Positions 18,134 through 26,123 of a stretch of DNA of 64,000 nucleotides are shown piece by piece (the first letter of the stretch is position 1; each line of letters opens with the position of its first letter). The notes under the pieces are model-generated. The model searched no databases. It was not told the DNA's origin and was given only the letters and a program-made list of their open reading frames with translations. Made by a program: the position numbers and the translations under genes. The stretch covers positions 149,501-213,500 of the forward strand of contig NZ_CP064048.1 in assembly GCF_020923495.1 (NCBI RefSeq), given 5' to 3'. The DNA comes from Brevibacillus sedimenti. Lineage in GTDB: Bacteria; Bacillota; Bacilli; Brevibacillales; Brevibacillaceae.

Positions 18134-19353
18134 GCTCCCACCCCTGTTAGCTGCTCATAGACATCCAGCGAACGTACTTCCACTTGCTGCGATGAAATCT
18201 GTCGGGCTTGCGGACGTGGATAGGCATATCCTTGAGCGGTCGAAAGACCTGCATACTGGTTTTCGCAAAAAACAGTTGTGCGGGATCGATAGACCTTTTG
18301 GTGTCGAGCAATACATGTGCCGTCGGCCCAGATTTCCACCCACCCATTCACTTCTCGAACGGTTACCTCACGTCCACTGTACCTCCATGGAACTCCATAT
18401 CGTACACCATCGTAGCTAACAAATCCGTCTCGGCTGACCTGTCTTGGTTCATGCAAGTATTTTTCCCACCGTTCAGCTGAAGGGATGGGCGACAGTTTTT
18501 CCTCACGGAGTCGGTCAAAGGGACGTTCGCCGGTTGTTCCATGAATACGGCGGTTAATCCGCTCGCACCAGTGTAGGGCTTGTTGATTGAGATCCTGTAA
18601 ATCAACGAAGCGTTTGCCAGGAAGAAAGTTGTTTTTTACGTATTGAACGCCTCGTTCCACTTTTCCCTTTGTTTCGGGGCGTCGAACTTTGCATACTTTT
18701 GGAACAAGCCCAATCGCTGCAGCAAAGTCGGCAAAAAGCGGATGCCAGCGAGGTTTTCGATCATCTTCCATGCCCAGTACGACGGTTTTCATCTGGTCGG
18801 TCAGCATTACCTTTGGGATGCCCCCAAAATATTCAAAAGCATGAATCAAGCAACGAAGAAAGCTGTGAATGTCACAACGCTTAGTGAACTCTATATAGGT
18901 GGAACGAGAGTACCCCAATACCATGACAAATACCGGCACTTTTCGGACTGTACCGTCCAAATCTACGTAATCACACAGTCCCCAGTCGACCTGTGCGTAT
19001 TCACCAGGTTTCGTCTCGTAACGAAGAACAGCGGGAACTTGTTTGGGAGGACGGAAGTCCTTCACATAGTCTTTCAAGATGGTACGTCCCCCGGTATACC
19101 CCTTTTCTCGTAGAAGATCGAATAAAACCTCGCAGTTATAGATACCTTCTTGAAGACGTTCCTGCAGGAACGGTTTATACGGATCAAGCTTGGAACCACG
19201 AGATTTACGGGTTCCCTTTTCGGGGGAGAATTCACCCCGGAGATATCGGCGAACTGTATTTCGAGAATGCCCCGTTAGACGGGCAATTTCACGAATACTC
19301 TTGCCTTCTGCCCTCATGGTATGTAACGATATCACTATCCCACTCCTTAGCAT
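18130..19353 (-). CDS. istA: IS21-family transposase IstA
   Basis: A 407-residue DDE transposase. An N-terminal helix-turn-helix (SIREIARLTGHSRNTVRRYL, about 18-37) precedes the RNase H-like integrase core (first Asp in QVDWGLCDY, second in LTDQMK, Glu in TKGKVERG). ATG 19353 has GGAGGGA upstream; the open frame reaches the IS end but has no better start. The element looks intact and could be active. Confidence 0.95.
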   Translation of the reverse strand: MLRSGIVISLHTMRAEGKSIREIARLTGHSRNTVRRYLRGEFSPEKGTRKSRGSKLDPYKPFLQERLQEGIYNCEVLFDLLREKGYTGGRTILKDYVKDFRPPKQVPAVLRYETKPGEYAQVDWGLCDYVDLDGTVRKVPVFVMVLGYSRSTYIEFTKRCDIHSFLRCLIHAFEYFGGIPKVMLTDQMKTVVLGMEDDRKPRWHPLFADFAAAIGLVPKVCKVRRPETKGKVERGVQYVKNNFLPGKRFVDLQDLNQQALHWCERINRRIHGTTGERPFDRLREEKLSPIPSAERWEKYLHEPRQVSRDGFVSYDGVRYGVPWRYSGREVTVREVNGWVEIWADGTCIARHQKVYRSRTTVFCENQYAGLSTAQGYAYPRPQARQISSQQVEVRSLDVYEQLTGVGA

Positions 19354-19818
19354 GTGTCTCCCTCCGAAGATTAACTTGGCCGTTAATACCGAAGGGGATA
19401 TATTCGCTAAGGGTGGGTCATTTTCTTTCCGGCGAACCTGGGTCAATTATATCCCGGCGGTGACAGTTGCAGTAAAACATCTACCTAGAGCAGAAGATAA
19501 TTATCTTGGCTGGAGTGGCACTTATGGTTACGCAATCCCCTATGATGACAGAGGAAGAGAGAACCGTTCTCCATATGCATCAGCCGATGTTGTTATTGTA
19601 CGATATTTATGTGACAAACTGGACGAGGATGACACTATTAACATGATTACCCATGAATTTGGTCATGTTCTTGGGCTTGCACATATAGATAGTAGAAAAA
19701 TTGATTCTATTATGGACTATGCAGACGTATTTGACTGGGATATAGACGGACCAACAAGTTACGACAAGAAAAATATTCGCGAACTCTACGGTCGATAATT
19801 TGAAAGGATGTGTTATCA

Positions 19819-20415
19819 GTGAAAAAAATGATAACGACTGTGACTGTAGCCGCAATGGTTGCAGGTGTTGGAGCGGGATTAGCCTATAAAGAACTGAACA
19901 GTGCAAGCAATCATAGTGTTGCATTGGCTAAAACATTCTCATCGATAGACGATATTGTGAAAGATGCTAAAGTAATCATAAAGGGTAAAGTACCCAAAGA
20001 ATATCGAAAAGAAGTTGTAGGTGAAATCGTTTTTCATGTTTATGATGTTCAGGTTATCAAGTTGTATAACAACCTCACCGATCAAGAGATTAAAGAAGGG
20101 GAAACTGTCGAGATGTACCGCCTCGTCGGTGTAGAAAGCAAGGATGGTAAAGATATGGCGAATATTGTTGCACCTAAATATCAATCCCTCCACGAAGGAG
20201 AATACCTCTTATTTCTTAACGGACAATTCGACGATAATCTAAATAAATTAATTCTTATACCCAACACGCCAAATCAGCTATTTAAAGCGGAAAAATCCAG
20301 TAGGTTGGCCTCCTGGAAATCAAATAACACTGAATTTGAAAATATCACAGAGGACGATGCTCTTCCTTCAATAAACGAGGCAGATCTATTGGATGCAATT
20401 GATTCACTAAAGTAA
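19819..20415 (+). CDS. Small exported protein of unknown function (EYLLFL domain)
   Basis: A 198-residue protein with an N-terminal signal or anchor segment (TTVTVAAMVAGVGAGLAY, about 5-22). The body has SSIDDIVKDAKVIIKGKV, a beta-rich stretch and HEGEYLLFLNGQ. The same arrangement occurs twice in the lipoprotein at 27201-28037, so the two share an unnamed domain. The GTG start at 19819 has GAAAGGA about 10 bases upstream; an in-frame GTG at 19810 is too close to it. It is AT-rich like the broken metalloprotease 20 bases upstream, with which it forms the island cargo. I do not know its function. Confidence 0.7.
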   Translation: MKKMITTVTVAAMVAGVGAGLAYKELNSASNHSVALAKTFSSIDDIVKDAKVIIKGKVPKEYRKEVVGEIVFHVYDVQVIKLYNNLTDQEIKEGETVEMYRLVGVESKDGKDMANIVAPKYQSLHEGEYLLFLNGQFDDNLNKLILIPNTPNQLFKAEKSSRLASWKSNNTEFENITEDDALPSINEADLLDAIDSLK

Positions 20416-20423
20416 TTCTTTCT

Positions 20424-20446
20424 AGGCACTTCTTCATGAAGTGCCT
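20424..20446 (+). terminator. Hairpin T2, gene-proximal copy without T-tract
   Basis: AGGCACTTC pairs with GAAGTGCCT (20424-20446). The next bases are TCAGCTTG, the start of repeat copy B, instead of a T-run, so termination here should be weak. Confidence 0.75.
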
Positions 20447-20447
20447 T

Positions 20448-20759
20448 CAGCTTGTAGTCAAAGTCCGTACATGGGTGATCTGACCCGCTCGCTCTCGTGA
20501 CGACCAGCAAAGAAGCTGGCAGGGTCCGCTTCAAAACGCGACGCGGGCAAGGGGAAACATCTGGGTAGTTCGACGAAGTGAGACTTGTGCCCCCTGTTTT
20601 TCCCCGCGTCTTTCGTTTTTCTGCTGAGCAGGTAGTCAAAGGAGCTCGCTTGGCCCATCACTCCATGTACGTTTTCTCCACCTTCGGTTTATCAATGTGC
20701 AGGTCTTTCCGACCGGAAACGGTTTCCAGGCAGAACTCAATGATTAAAAGTACAGTTTG
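20448..20759 (+). repeat. Terminator-nested element, copy B
   Basis: About 312 bp, a diverged full-length relative of copies C and D read in reverse. It starts CAGCTTGTAGTCAAAGTCCG, keeps both arms of the central stem-loops, and ends at CAGTTTG, about 11 bases short of the C/D terminus. It lies between hairpin T2 on the left and a second copy of the acnA hairpin T1 on the right. Confidence 0.8.
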
Positions 20760-20789
20760 ACAGGCAAGCGAATACTTGCCTGTTTTTTT
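20760..20789 (+). terminator. acnA-type hairpin T1, distal copy with T-tract
   Basis: Stem ACAGGCAAGC / CTTGCCTGT (20760-20782) followed by TTTTTTT. It differs from 16508-16531 near the loop (GAATA instead of GAATG). Confidence 0.85.
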
Positions 20790-20807
20790 AGAAAAAACCA
20801 TCCCATA

Positions 20808-20848
20808 TAAAAAACAGGCGTCTGTTTGCCTACAGACGCCTGTTTTTT
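20808..20848. terminator. Bidirectional terminator
   Basis: ACAGGCGTCTGT (20814-20825) pairs with ACAGACGCCTGT (20832-20843), with A-rich and T-rich flanks. It separates the island from the IclR gene. Confidence 0.8.
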
Positions 20849-20859
20849 CGGCAACAAAA

Positions 20860-20892
20860 AAGCTGCCGGACGTACCCGACAGCGCGCAGCTT
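20860..20892 (-). terminator. Terminator of the IclR gene
   Basis: AAGCTGC and GCAGCTT close a larger imperfect stem. On the minus strand it is followed by TTTTTTG. Confidence 0.65.
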
Positions 20893-20922
20893 CGTTTTGA
20901 ACATAATCGCTTTCGTCGTGTG

Positions 20923-21666
20923 CTATTTCATCATTTTGCCCATCCGGTACGCAGCCTCCATGATCGGACGGGCAAATTCGCGCATTTTTTCCGGCGTCAA
21001 CCGGTTGGATGGCCCGGACGCGGCAATGGCTGCCACCAATTTGCCGTTGCGGTTAAATATCGGGGCAGCTACGGCGGCGGCCCCCAATTCCCGTTCCTCC
21101 ACGCTGGTGGCAAACCCCTGCGCCCGAATCTGCTCCAACTGCTCCAGGTACGCCTCCCGATCGATCGAGTCCGGCCAGTTGGGATCGTTCAGCACAGCCT
21201 GGAGCACCTCCGGCTCGGCGTACGCCACCAGCACCTTGCTGGACGCGCCCACGAAAAGCGGCATGCGTGCTCCAATGGGCGCCACCCGGCGGATCGGCTG
21301 GTTGCTCTGCACCGCCTGGATGCGAATCCGCTCGTTGCCGTCCCGCACGTACAGACTGATGGTCTCGCCCACCAGGTCGCGCAAACGCTCCATCTCCGGC
21401 AGCAGAACGGTGGCAGGGTCATCCGAATGGGTCAAATTGGCCGAAAGCTCCCAGATCCGAAAGCCGAGCCGGTATTTCTCCGTCTGTGCGTCGCGGATCA
21501 GGAAGCCTTTGTTTTCCAGGGTCGCCAGCAGCCGATGCACCGTACTTTTATGCAGGGAAAGGCGGCTTGCGATCTCGCTGAGGCCCAGATCAGTCGAATC
21601 CGTGAAACAGAGCAGGATGTCCAGCGCACGCTCCACCGCCCGCACGTTCGTTTTTGCCTCTTCCAT
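20923..21666 (-). CDS. IclR-family transcriptional regulator
   Basis: A 247-residue regulator. The N-terminal winged helix has LSEIASRLSLHKSTVHRLLA (about 24-43), and the C-terminal effector domain follows from about 80. IclR proteins respond to small carboxylates or aromatic compounds and control catabolic operons. No catabolic operon is adjacent, so its targets are elsewhere or include the aldo/keto reductase gene, which is not shown. A palindrome TTTCACTAGATGAAA (21706-21720) about 40 bases upstream of the start is a candidate operator for autoregulation. The ribosome site is weak (GGGTGAG). Confidence 0.9.
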   Translation of the reverse strand: MEEAKTNVRAVERALDILLCFTDSTDLGLSEIASRLSLHKSTVHRLLATLENKGFLIRDAQTEKYRLGFRIWELSANLTHSDDPATVLLPEMERLRDLVGETISLYVRDGNERIRIQAVQSNQPIRRVAPIGARMPLFVGASSKVLVAYAEPEVLQAVLNDPNWPDSIDREAYLEQLEQIRAQGFATSVEERELGAAAVAAPIFNRNGKLVAAIAASGPSNRLTPEKMREFARPIMEAAYRMGKMMK

Positions 21667-21705
21667 CTGTTCTCACCCGCTTTCATGTTGGAATGTCACC
21701 GATCG

Positions 21706-21720
21706 TTTCACTAGATGAAA
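21706..21720 (-). promoter_or_regulatory. Candidate IclR operator
   Basis: Perfect inverted repeat TTTCA-CTAGA-TGAAA upstream of the iclR-type gene. Assigned by position and symmetry only. Confidence 0.45.
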
Positions 21721-21849
21721 TATGGTTCTACTCTTCAGTATAGAAAAAAGGCGGACACACGTAAAGCGAAAAAAAGCGCCGTTCCAGGTAGTAAAACGAT
21801 GGACGGCCGCATCGTTCCTGCAGGGGACCCGCCATACTGCCCCCAACAG

Positions 21850-21880
21850 CAAAAGGCAGCCGCCTTGAAAGCGGCTGCCT
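21850..21880 (-). terminator. Aldo/keto reductase terminator, distal copy with T-tract
   Basis: GGCAGCCGC pairs with GCGGCTGCC (21854-21880), followed on the minus strand by TTTTGCTG. The same 27 bases recur at 22209-22235. Confidence 0.85.
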
Positions 21881-22208
21881 CAGACTGAAGACAAACGGTT
21901 CATTGAATAAGTGTCCATAAGAAAATGATTTCCAGGCCGGAAGGCCTGCCCATTCATCAACCGAAGCGGAAGACAATGTGCATCGCATGGAGGGATGGGC
22001 CAAGCGAGCTCCTTTGACGACCGACTCAGCGGAAAAACGAAGACGCGGGGACCAACAGGGGACACAAGTCTCACTTCATCGAAACACCCAGATGTTTGTC
22101 CCCTGCCCGCGTCTCGTTTTGGAGCGGACTTCATCCGCTTCTGTGCTGGACGTCAAGCGAGCGAGCGGGCCCGATCTCCCATGCGCCGCGAACTTTGTCT
22201 ACACGCTG
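21881..22208 (-). repeat. Terminator-nested element, copy C (328 bp)
   Basis: Complete copy, given minus-strand orientation to match the upstream gene. The ends CAGACTGAAGACAAA and (reverse complement) CAGCGTGTAGACAAA match at 12 of 15 positions. It is flanked by a perfect 27-bp repeat consisting of the local terminator hairpin. By eye about 15 of 328 bases differ from copy D. It can fold into a long two-armed structure. The plus-strand reading frames across it are not credible genes. Confidence 0.9.
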
Positions 22209-22235
22209 AGGCAGCCGCCTTGAAAGCGGCTGCCT
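22209..22235 (-). terminator. Aldo/keto reductase terminator, gene-proximal copy without T-tract
   Basis: Identical 27-base hairpin to 21854-21880. On the minus strand it runs straight into CAGCGTGTAGAC of the element, so it has lost its T-run. Confidence 0.85.
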
Positions 22236-22271
22236 GTGTATGTCCATCGGTACGGGAATGTCTGGCGCTTG

Positions 22272-23099
22272 TTAGAAATCGAAATTGTCGGGGTCGGGAC
22301 CGAACCGCTTGTTTTGGTTCAGCGCGCTGATCCGCTCCATGTCTTCGCTGCTCAGCGTAAAATCGAATACGTCCGCGTTTTGACGGATGCGCTCCGGCGT
22401 GACCGATTTCGGGATGATAACCACGCCGTTTTGCAAATGCCAGCGCAGGACGACCTGTGCGGGCGTCTTGCTGTACTTCTCACTCAGTTCTGTCAGCAGC
22501 GGCAGGTCCAGATTGCCTTTCATCAACGGGCTCCACGCTTCCAGCTGGATGCCGTTTTCCTTGCAGTATGCGCGCAGTTCCCGCTGGGTCAGAAGCGGAT
22601 GGCACTCCACCTGGTTTACGGCCGGCACGATCTCGCTCACCTTGCGCAGCTCCTCCAGATGGTGCACCTGGAAGTTGCTTACGCCGATCGCCCGCACGTA
22701 TCCTTCACGATAGAGCTTCTCCAACGCCTTCCACGTCTCCAAATACTTTTCCTTGACCGGCCAGTGCACCAGATAAAGATCGAGGTATTCCAGGCGGAGC
22801 TTTTTCATGCTCTCGTTAAACGCCTTCAATGTCGTCTCGTACCCCTGATCAGCATTCCACACCTTGGTCGTGATGAACAGCTGATCGCGGGCGATGCCAC
22901 TGTCCTTGATCGCTGTGCCGACGCCGGTCTCGTTTTCGTAGATGGCCGCCGTGTCAATGCTGCGGTAGCCCACTTCGATGGCGGTGCGAACCGCCCGCTG
23001 CACTTCTTCCCCTTCTTTTGCCTTGTAGACGCCCAGACCCAGCCACGGCATGCTGACTCCGTTGTTCAATACAGTGCTGTCTCCGATATGCGTTGCCAT
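22272..23099 (-). CDS. Aldo/keto reductase (AKR5-like, YvgN type)
   Basis: A 275-residue NADPH-dependent carbonyl reductase with a TIM-barrel fold. The catalytic tetrad is visible as Asp49, Tyr54, Lys79 (ITTKVW) and His112 (LVHWP). The cofactor loop IPKSVTPERIRQN (about 231-243) is typical. YvgN-like members reduce methylglyoxal and other aldehydes. ATG 23099 has GGAGG 7-8 bases upstream; the frame extends upstream without a better site. It ends at a hairpin duplicated around repeat copy C. Confidence 0.93.
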   Translation of the reverse strand: MATHIGDSTVLNNGVSMPWLGLGVYKAKEGEEVQRAVRTAIEVGYRSIDTAAIYENETGVGTAIKDSGIARDQLFITTKVWNADQGYETTLKAFNESMKKLRLEYLDLYLVHWPVKEKYLETWKALEKLYREGYVRAIGVSNFQVHHLEELRKVSEIVPAVNQVECHPLLTQRELRAYCKENGIQLEAWSPLMKGNLDLPLLTELSEKYSKTPAQVVLRWHLQNGVVIIPKSVTPERIRQNADVFDFTLSSEDMERISALNQNKRFGPDPDNFDF

Positions 23100-23236
23100 T
23101 TGGATCTCCTCCCGTCTTTTCCAATATGTATAAGCGTATATAGTGTAACACAACCATACTTCCAAAAAAAGGCGGTAACTGTTTGGAATCCGCTTTATCC
23201 GGAGATGGGCGACCTCACCGGATGCCTTCTCTTTCA

Positions 23237-23884
23237 TCAGTACAACCGCTTTGTATAGCTCTCCTGCAGCGCTTCCTCCACTTGCTTGCCGGTAGTAATC
23301 CCTGGGGCGTTCATGTTAATGTGGTCGGCCAGCACCTGGGCCATGGCCGGCAGCTGCTCCCTGTCCAGCCACGCTTCCGGCTGCCAGAGGCCAGAGCGCT
23401 TGAACGCCTTGGCACAGTGGACGAAGCACTCCTCCACCCGCACCCCGATGCCAACGGCCGGCACTTTGCCATTTACCGCCATCCGGCTCAGAATGTCGGC
23501 GTCCCGGATGACGCAGGCCCGGCCGTTGACGCGCAGCGTCTCTTCCAGACCGGGGATGAGAAAGATCACCCCTACCCGGGGATTGGACAGGATGTTGCGC
23601 ATCGAGTCCATCCGCCGGTTGCCGGGTCGTTCGGGAATGACCAGGTGAAAGTCATCCAGCACGTGCACAAAGCCCGGCCCGTCCCCGCGCGGCGAGGCGT
23701 CGCAGTTTCCGGCGGCGTCTGCCGTGGCCAGCACGAGAAACGGCGATTTGGCAATAAACGCACGGCAGTGCCCGTCCAGGCGGTCAATCGCCTTGCGCCG
23801 GACCAGTTCCCTCGGTTCGCCCAACAGTTCACGCAGCTCCGCCTCGGCGGTCACCACGTCCTTAAAGATCGTCTTGTTATCCAT
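23237..23884 (-). CDS. Pyridoxamine 5'-phosphate oxidase-like flavoprotein
   Basis: A 215-residue split-barrel FMN protein of the MSMEG_1061 type. Visible blocks are SPFLVLATADAAGNCDASPRG (start about 47), VIPERPGNRRMDSMRNIL (about 83-100) and GVIFLIPG. Members bind FMN or F420; true PNP oxidase activity is not implied. ATG 23884 has GAGGT upstream. The gene ends about 137 bases before the aldo/keto reductase start and is on the same strand, but they need not be cotranscribed. Confidence 0.85.
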   Translation of the reverse strand: MDNKTIFKDVVTAEAELRELLGEPRELVRRKAIDRLDGHCRAFIAKSPFLVLATADAAGNCDASPRGDGPGFVHVLDDFHLVIPERPGNRRMDSMRNILSNPRVGVIFLIPGLEETLRVNGRACVIRDADILSRMAVNGKVPAVGIGVRVEECFVHCAKAFKRSGLWQPEAWLDREQLPAMAQVLADHINMNAPGITTGKQVEEALQESYTKRLY

Positions 23885-24056
23885 CCTGTACACCTCCAGC
23901 TCAACTTTTCCATGCTGCTTTCGACTACCACACAAAATCGTCCAACGTTTGCGTCAATGACACGTGGGACATGGGACGCGAAATCCCCCGCACATCACGC
24001 TGCTCATCACGCGAAGCGGGTATCGGAGTCTGCCGGTCTGGGACAGGCTGTCATGG

Positions 24057-25037
24057 CTATCCCCTGACTTCCAGCAATACTTTCCCTGTGCTTTGTCTGC
24101 TCTCCACCCACTCGTGGGCTTTGGCCGCTTCTTCCAGCGGAAACCGCCTCCCGATCCTGATGCGCAGACGCCCGTCGGCCAGAAGGCGAAACACCTGCTC
24201 CGCCGTATCATGCAAGAGATGGGGACGCATTTTCCGGGTCGTGCCGAAGCTGAATCCGAGCACGGAGCGGCAGCTTGCGTGCAAGTCTTTTGTCGCAAAC
24301 GTCCCGACGGCCCCGCCTGCATTTCCGAAGTGAACCAGCCTGCCGTACGGAGCGAGGCAGGTCATGCTTTTTTCCGAGACCCATCCGGAAATCGAATCCA
24401 GGATGACATTGGCCCCTTCCCCGTTTGTGAGCTGGTTTACCTTTTCCGCAAAGTCTTCCCGCTCGTAGCAGATGACGTGATCCGCACCGGCTTCCAGAGC
24501 GGCCGCCGCTTTTGCCTCGCTGCCGACCGTCCCGATGACGAGGCCAGCGCCCAGAATTTTGGCCAACTGGATCGCCGTCGTGCCAATGCCGCCTGCCGCG
24601 GCATGGATCAGGACCGTTTCGCCCGGTTCCAGTCTGGCCACATCGGCGAGCAGTTTGTAGGATGTGAAGGAAACGACCGGACAGGCCGCTGCCGTATCCA
24701 CATCCACCTCGTCGGGGAGTGCAAAGGTGAGCTGTTCGTCCGCGACCGCATACTCCGCGTACGATCCGTGCTGCGGAAACGCAATCACGCGCTGGCCCAC
24801 CTTGACACGCTTTACGTCGGCCCCCACCCGCTCGACAATTCCGACCGCATCCAGGCCGGGAATGAACGGGAGCGTGCCTGTCCCCTTTTTCCCGTACCTC
24901 GATTTAATATCAGCAAAATTTACGCTGGTTTTTTCGACACGAATTAATACTTGTCCAGAATGGATCTCCGGCAATTCCACGTCCGTGTAGATCATCGTTT
25001 CCGGTCCGCCAAACTGCGTGACCACGATCGCTTTCAT
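24057..25037 (-). CDS. Zinc-free NADPH:quinone oxidoreductase (QOR)
   Basis: A 326-residue medium-chain dehydrogenase/reductase without the catalytic zinc cysteines. The GroES-like N-terminal half is followed by a Rossmann domain with HAAAGGIGTTAIQLAK (about 144-159). The family reduces quinones or enones with NADPH. It is transcribed toward the PPOX gene; the divergent promoter region of LysR and EamA lies further upstream. Confidence 0.92.
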   Translation of the reverse strand: MKAIVVTQFGGPETMIYTDVELPEIHSGQVLIRVEKTSVNFADIKSRYGKKGTGTLPFIPGLDAVGIVERVGADVKRVKVGQRVIAFPQHGSYAEYAVADEQLTFALPDEVDVDTAAACPVVSFTSYKLLADVARLEPGETVLIHAAAGGIGTTAIQLAKILGAGLVIGTVGSEAKAAAALEAGADHVICYEREDFAEKVNQLTNGEGANVILDSISGWVSEKSMTCLAPYGRLVHFGNAGGAVGTFATKDLHASCRSVLGFSFGTTRKMRPHLLHDTAEQVFRLLADGRLRIRIGRRFPLEEAAKAHEWVESRQSTGKVLLEVRG

Positions 25038-25105
25038 CCCTTCATTCCCCCCACCGGCCGTTTTTCTATTTATTTCTTCAGGGCTTCCATGTTCGTTTCG
25101 TCCAG

Positions 25106-26011
25106 TCAGCTGCGGGCAGCTGCTTCCGGCTGGGACGTACCCGTGCCCCCTTCGTCACGAAACTGGCGAATGGTCTCAAGCAGTTTCCGCATCGAACTGG
25201 ACAAAATCGCGTCGCGTCGGCGAATGAACACCGTGGAGACGCGGCCAAACTCGTGCGGAATGGAATGACAGCGGATGCGTCCCGCCTCCTCCAGGTGAGC
25301 AACAGCTGCCCTAGGCACGAGCGAGACCCCCAATCCGGAGGCGGCCATGGCCAAAATCGTCTCCAGCGTGCCAAACTCCATGATCCGCGACGGTGTAATC
25401 CCTTCCGCCGCGAGCCACTGCACCAGCCGGGCCCGATAGCCGCAGCCGGAGCGAAACACGAGCAGCGGTCTGGATTTGCATTCGTCAAGTGTATGGGAAG
25501 CACCGTCGCCGCTCGCGATCAGGACCAGCTCTTCTTCCGTCAACAGCTCCTGGGCAATCTCCGGATGCTCGATCGGTCCGCTGACAAACGCGCCGTCCAA
25601 CTCATAGGCCAGCACATCGTTCACCAGGTGTTCCGTCACCCCGGTTACCAGCGACAGATCGACGCGCGGATACCGACCGCAGTAGACAGACAGGATCGCC
25701 GGCAAGCCGGAGACCGTCTCGACAGAGCCGATCAACAGCGGGCCGGACGGATTCTCCTCGTCCTGAAACGCCTTTTCCATCTCGTCCATCATCGCCAAAA
25801 TCTTCTGCGCGTAAGAAAGCAGCTTTCTGCCCTCGGGATTCAGCGTCACCCCTCGCGAATGCCGGTAAAACAAGGGCGTTCCCAGCTTTCGCTCCATATG
25901 CTGAATGCGCGCCGTCACGTTGGACTGCACGTAATTAAGCGCCCGGGCCGCCCGGCTGACGCTGCCGTGTTGAGCGACGGTTTGAAAAATGCGCAGATCA
26001 CTCAGTTCCAC
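25106..26011 (-). CDS. LysR-family regulator
   Basis: A 301-residue regulator. The N-terminal winged helix (about 1-60) includes SVSRAARALNYVQSNVTARI, and the effector-binding domain starts near 90. GTG 26011 was chosen because GGGGAGG lies 6-7 bases upstream; an ATG at 26041 lacks a site. It is divergent from the EamA transporter gene with about 112 bases between starts, the same arrangement as B. subtilis yvbU/yvbV, so it probably controls that transporter. Confidence 0.92.
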   Translation of the reverse strand: MELSDLRIFQTVAQHGSVSRAARALNYVQSNVTARIQHMERKLGTPLFYRHSRGVTLNPEGRKLLSYAQKILAMMDEMEKAFQDEENPSGPLLIGSVETVSGLPAILSVYCGRYPRVDLSLVTGVTEHLVNDVLAYELDGAFVSGPIEHPEIAQELLTEEELVLIASGDGASHTLDECKSRPLLVFRSGCGYRARLVQWLAAEGITPSRIMEFGTLETILAMAASGLGVSLVPRAAVAHLEEAGRIRCHSIPHEFGRVSTVFIRRRDAILSSSMRKLLETIRQFRDEGGTGTSQPEAAARS

Positions 26012-26123
26012 GCCGCTCCTCCCCCTTCCTCTCTCTTCCATCTGATATCAATCATAATGATGAGTACAATCATTTTCAATCGTTTTACATGATAAAAATT
26101 CCGGAATATGATGGAGATCGTGA

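Larger units (their letters stand above)
17315..19445 (-). mobile_element. IS21-family insertion sequence
   Basis: About 2.13 kb with istA and istB on the minus strand. The ends are inverted repeats: the left starts TGACCCACCATCGCCGG and the reverse complement of the right starts TGACCCAGGTTCGCCGG. Both have a second internal GACCCACCC about 20 bases in, which is the multiple-repeat end structure of IS21. The flanks are AT-rich (TTTATTT and ATTATAT) and I could not define a clean target duplication. Confidence 0.9.
17047..19798 (+). pseudogene. Secreted zinc metalloprotease, interrupted by IS21-family element
   Basis: The N-terminal part (17047-17314) starts with a signal peptide (MSRKRVKVAAGLFTIVASLS, cleavage probably after AFA). 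The C-terminal part (19446-19798) carries the extended zinc motif HEFGHVLGLAH and a downstream SIMDYA that fits a Met-turn, as in matrixin/metzincin peptidases. Joined, the two would give about 205 residues, a single small catalytic domain without a clear propeptide. The IS21-family insertion destroys the reading frame, so it is probably inactive. Both halves are AT-richer than the flanking chromosome, suggesting acquisition. The small exported protein at 19819 follows 20 bases later and may have been its partner or inhibitor, which is only a guess. Confidence 0.85.

Noticed and set aside
17308-19453. A defined target-site duplication for the IS21-family element
   Set aside because: The flanks TTTATTT and ATTATAT are AT-rich and similar, but no 4-8 base direct repeat lines up with the inverted repeat ends.
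16502-20789. Treating the island as a classical composite transposon
   Set aside because: The terminal elements encode no transposase, and the outer flanks T1/T1 with inner T2/T2 fit recombination between two separate insertions better than one transposition event.
21995-22330. Similar 89-111 codon frames in copies C (21995) and D (29597)
   Set aside because: They look conserved only because the elements are nearly identical. There is no ribosome site, and differences between C and D fall evenly over codon positions by eye.
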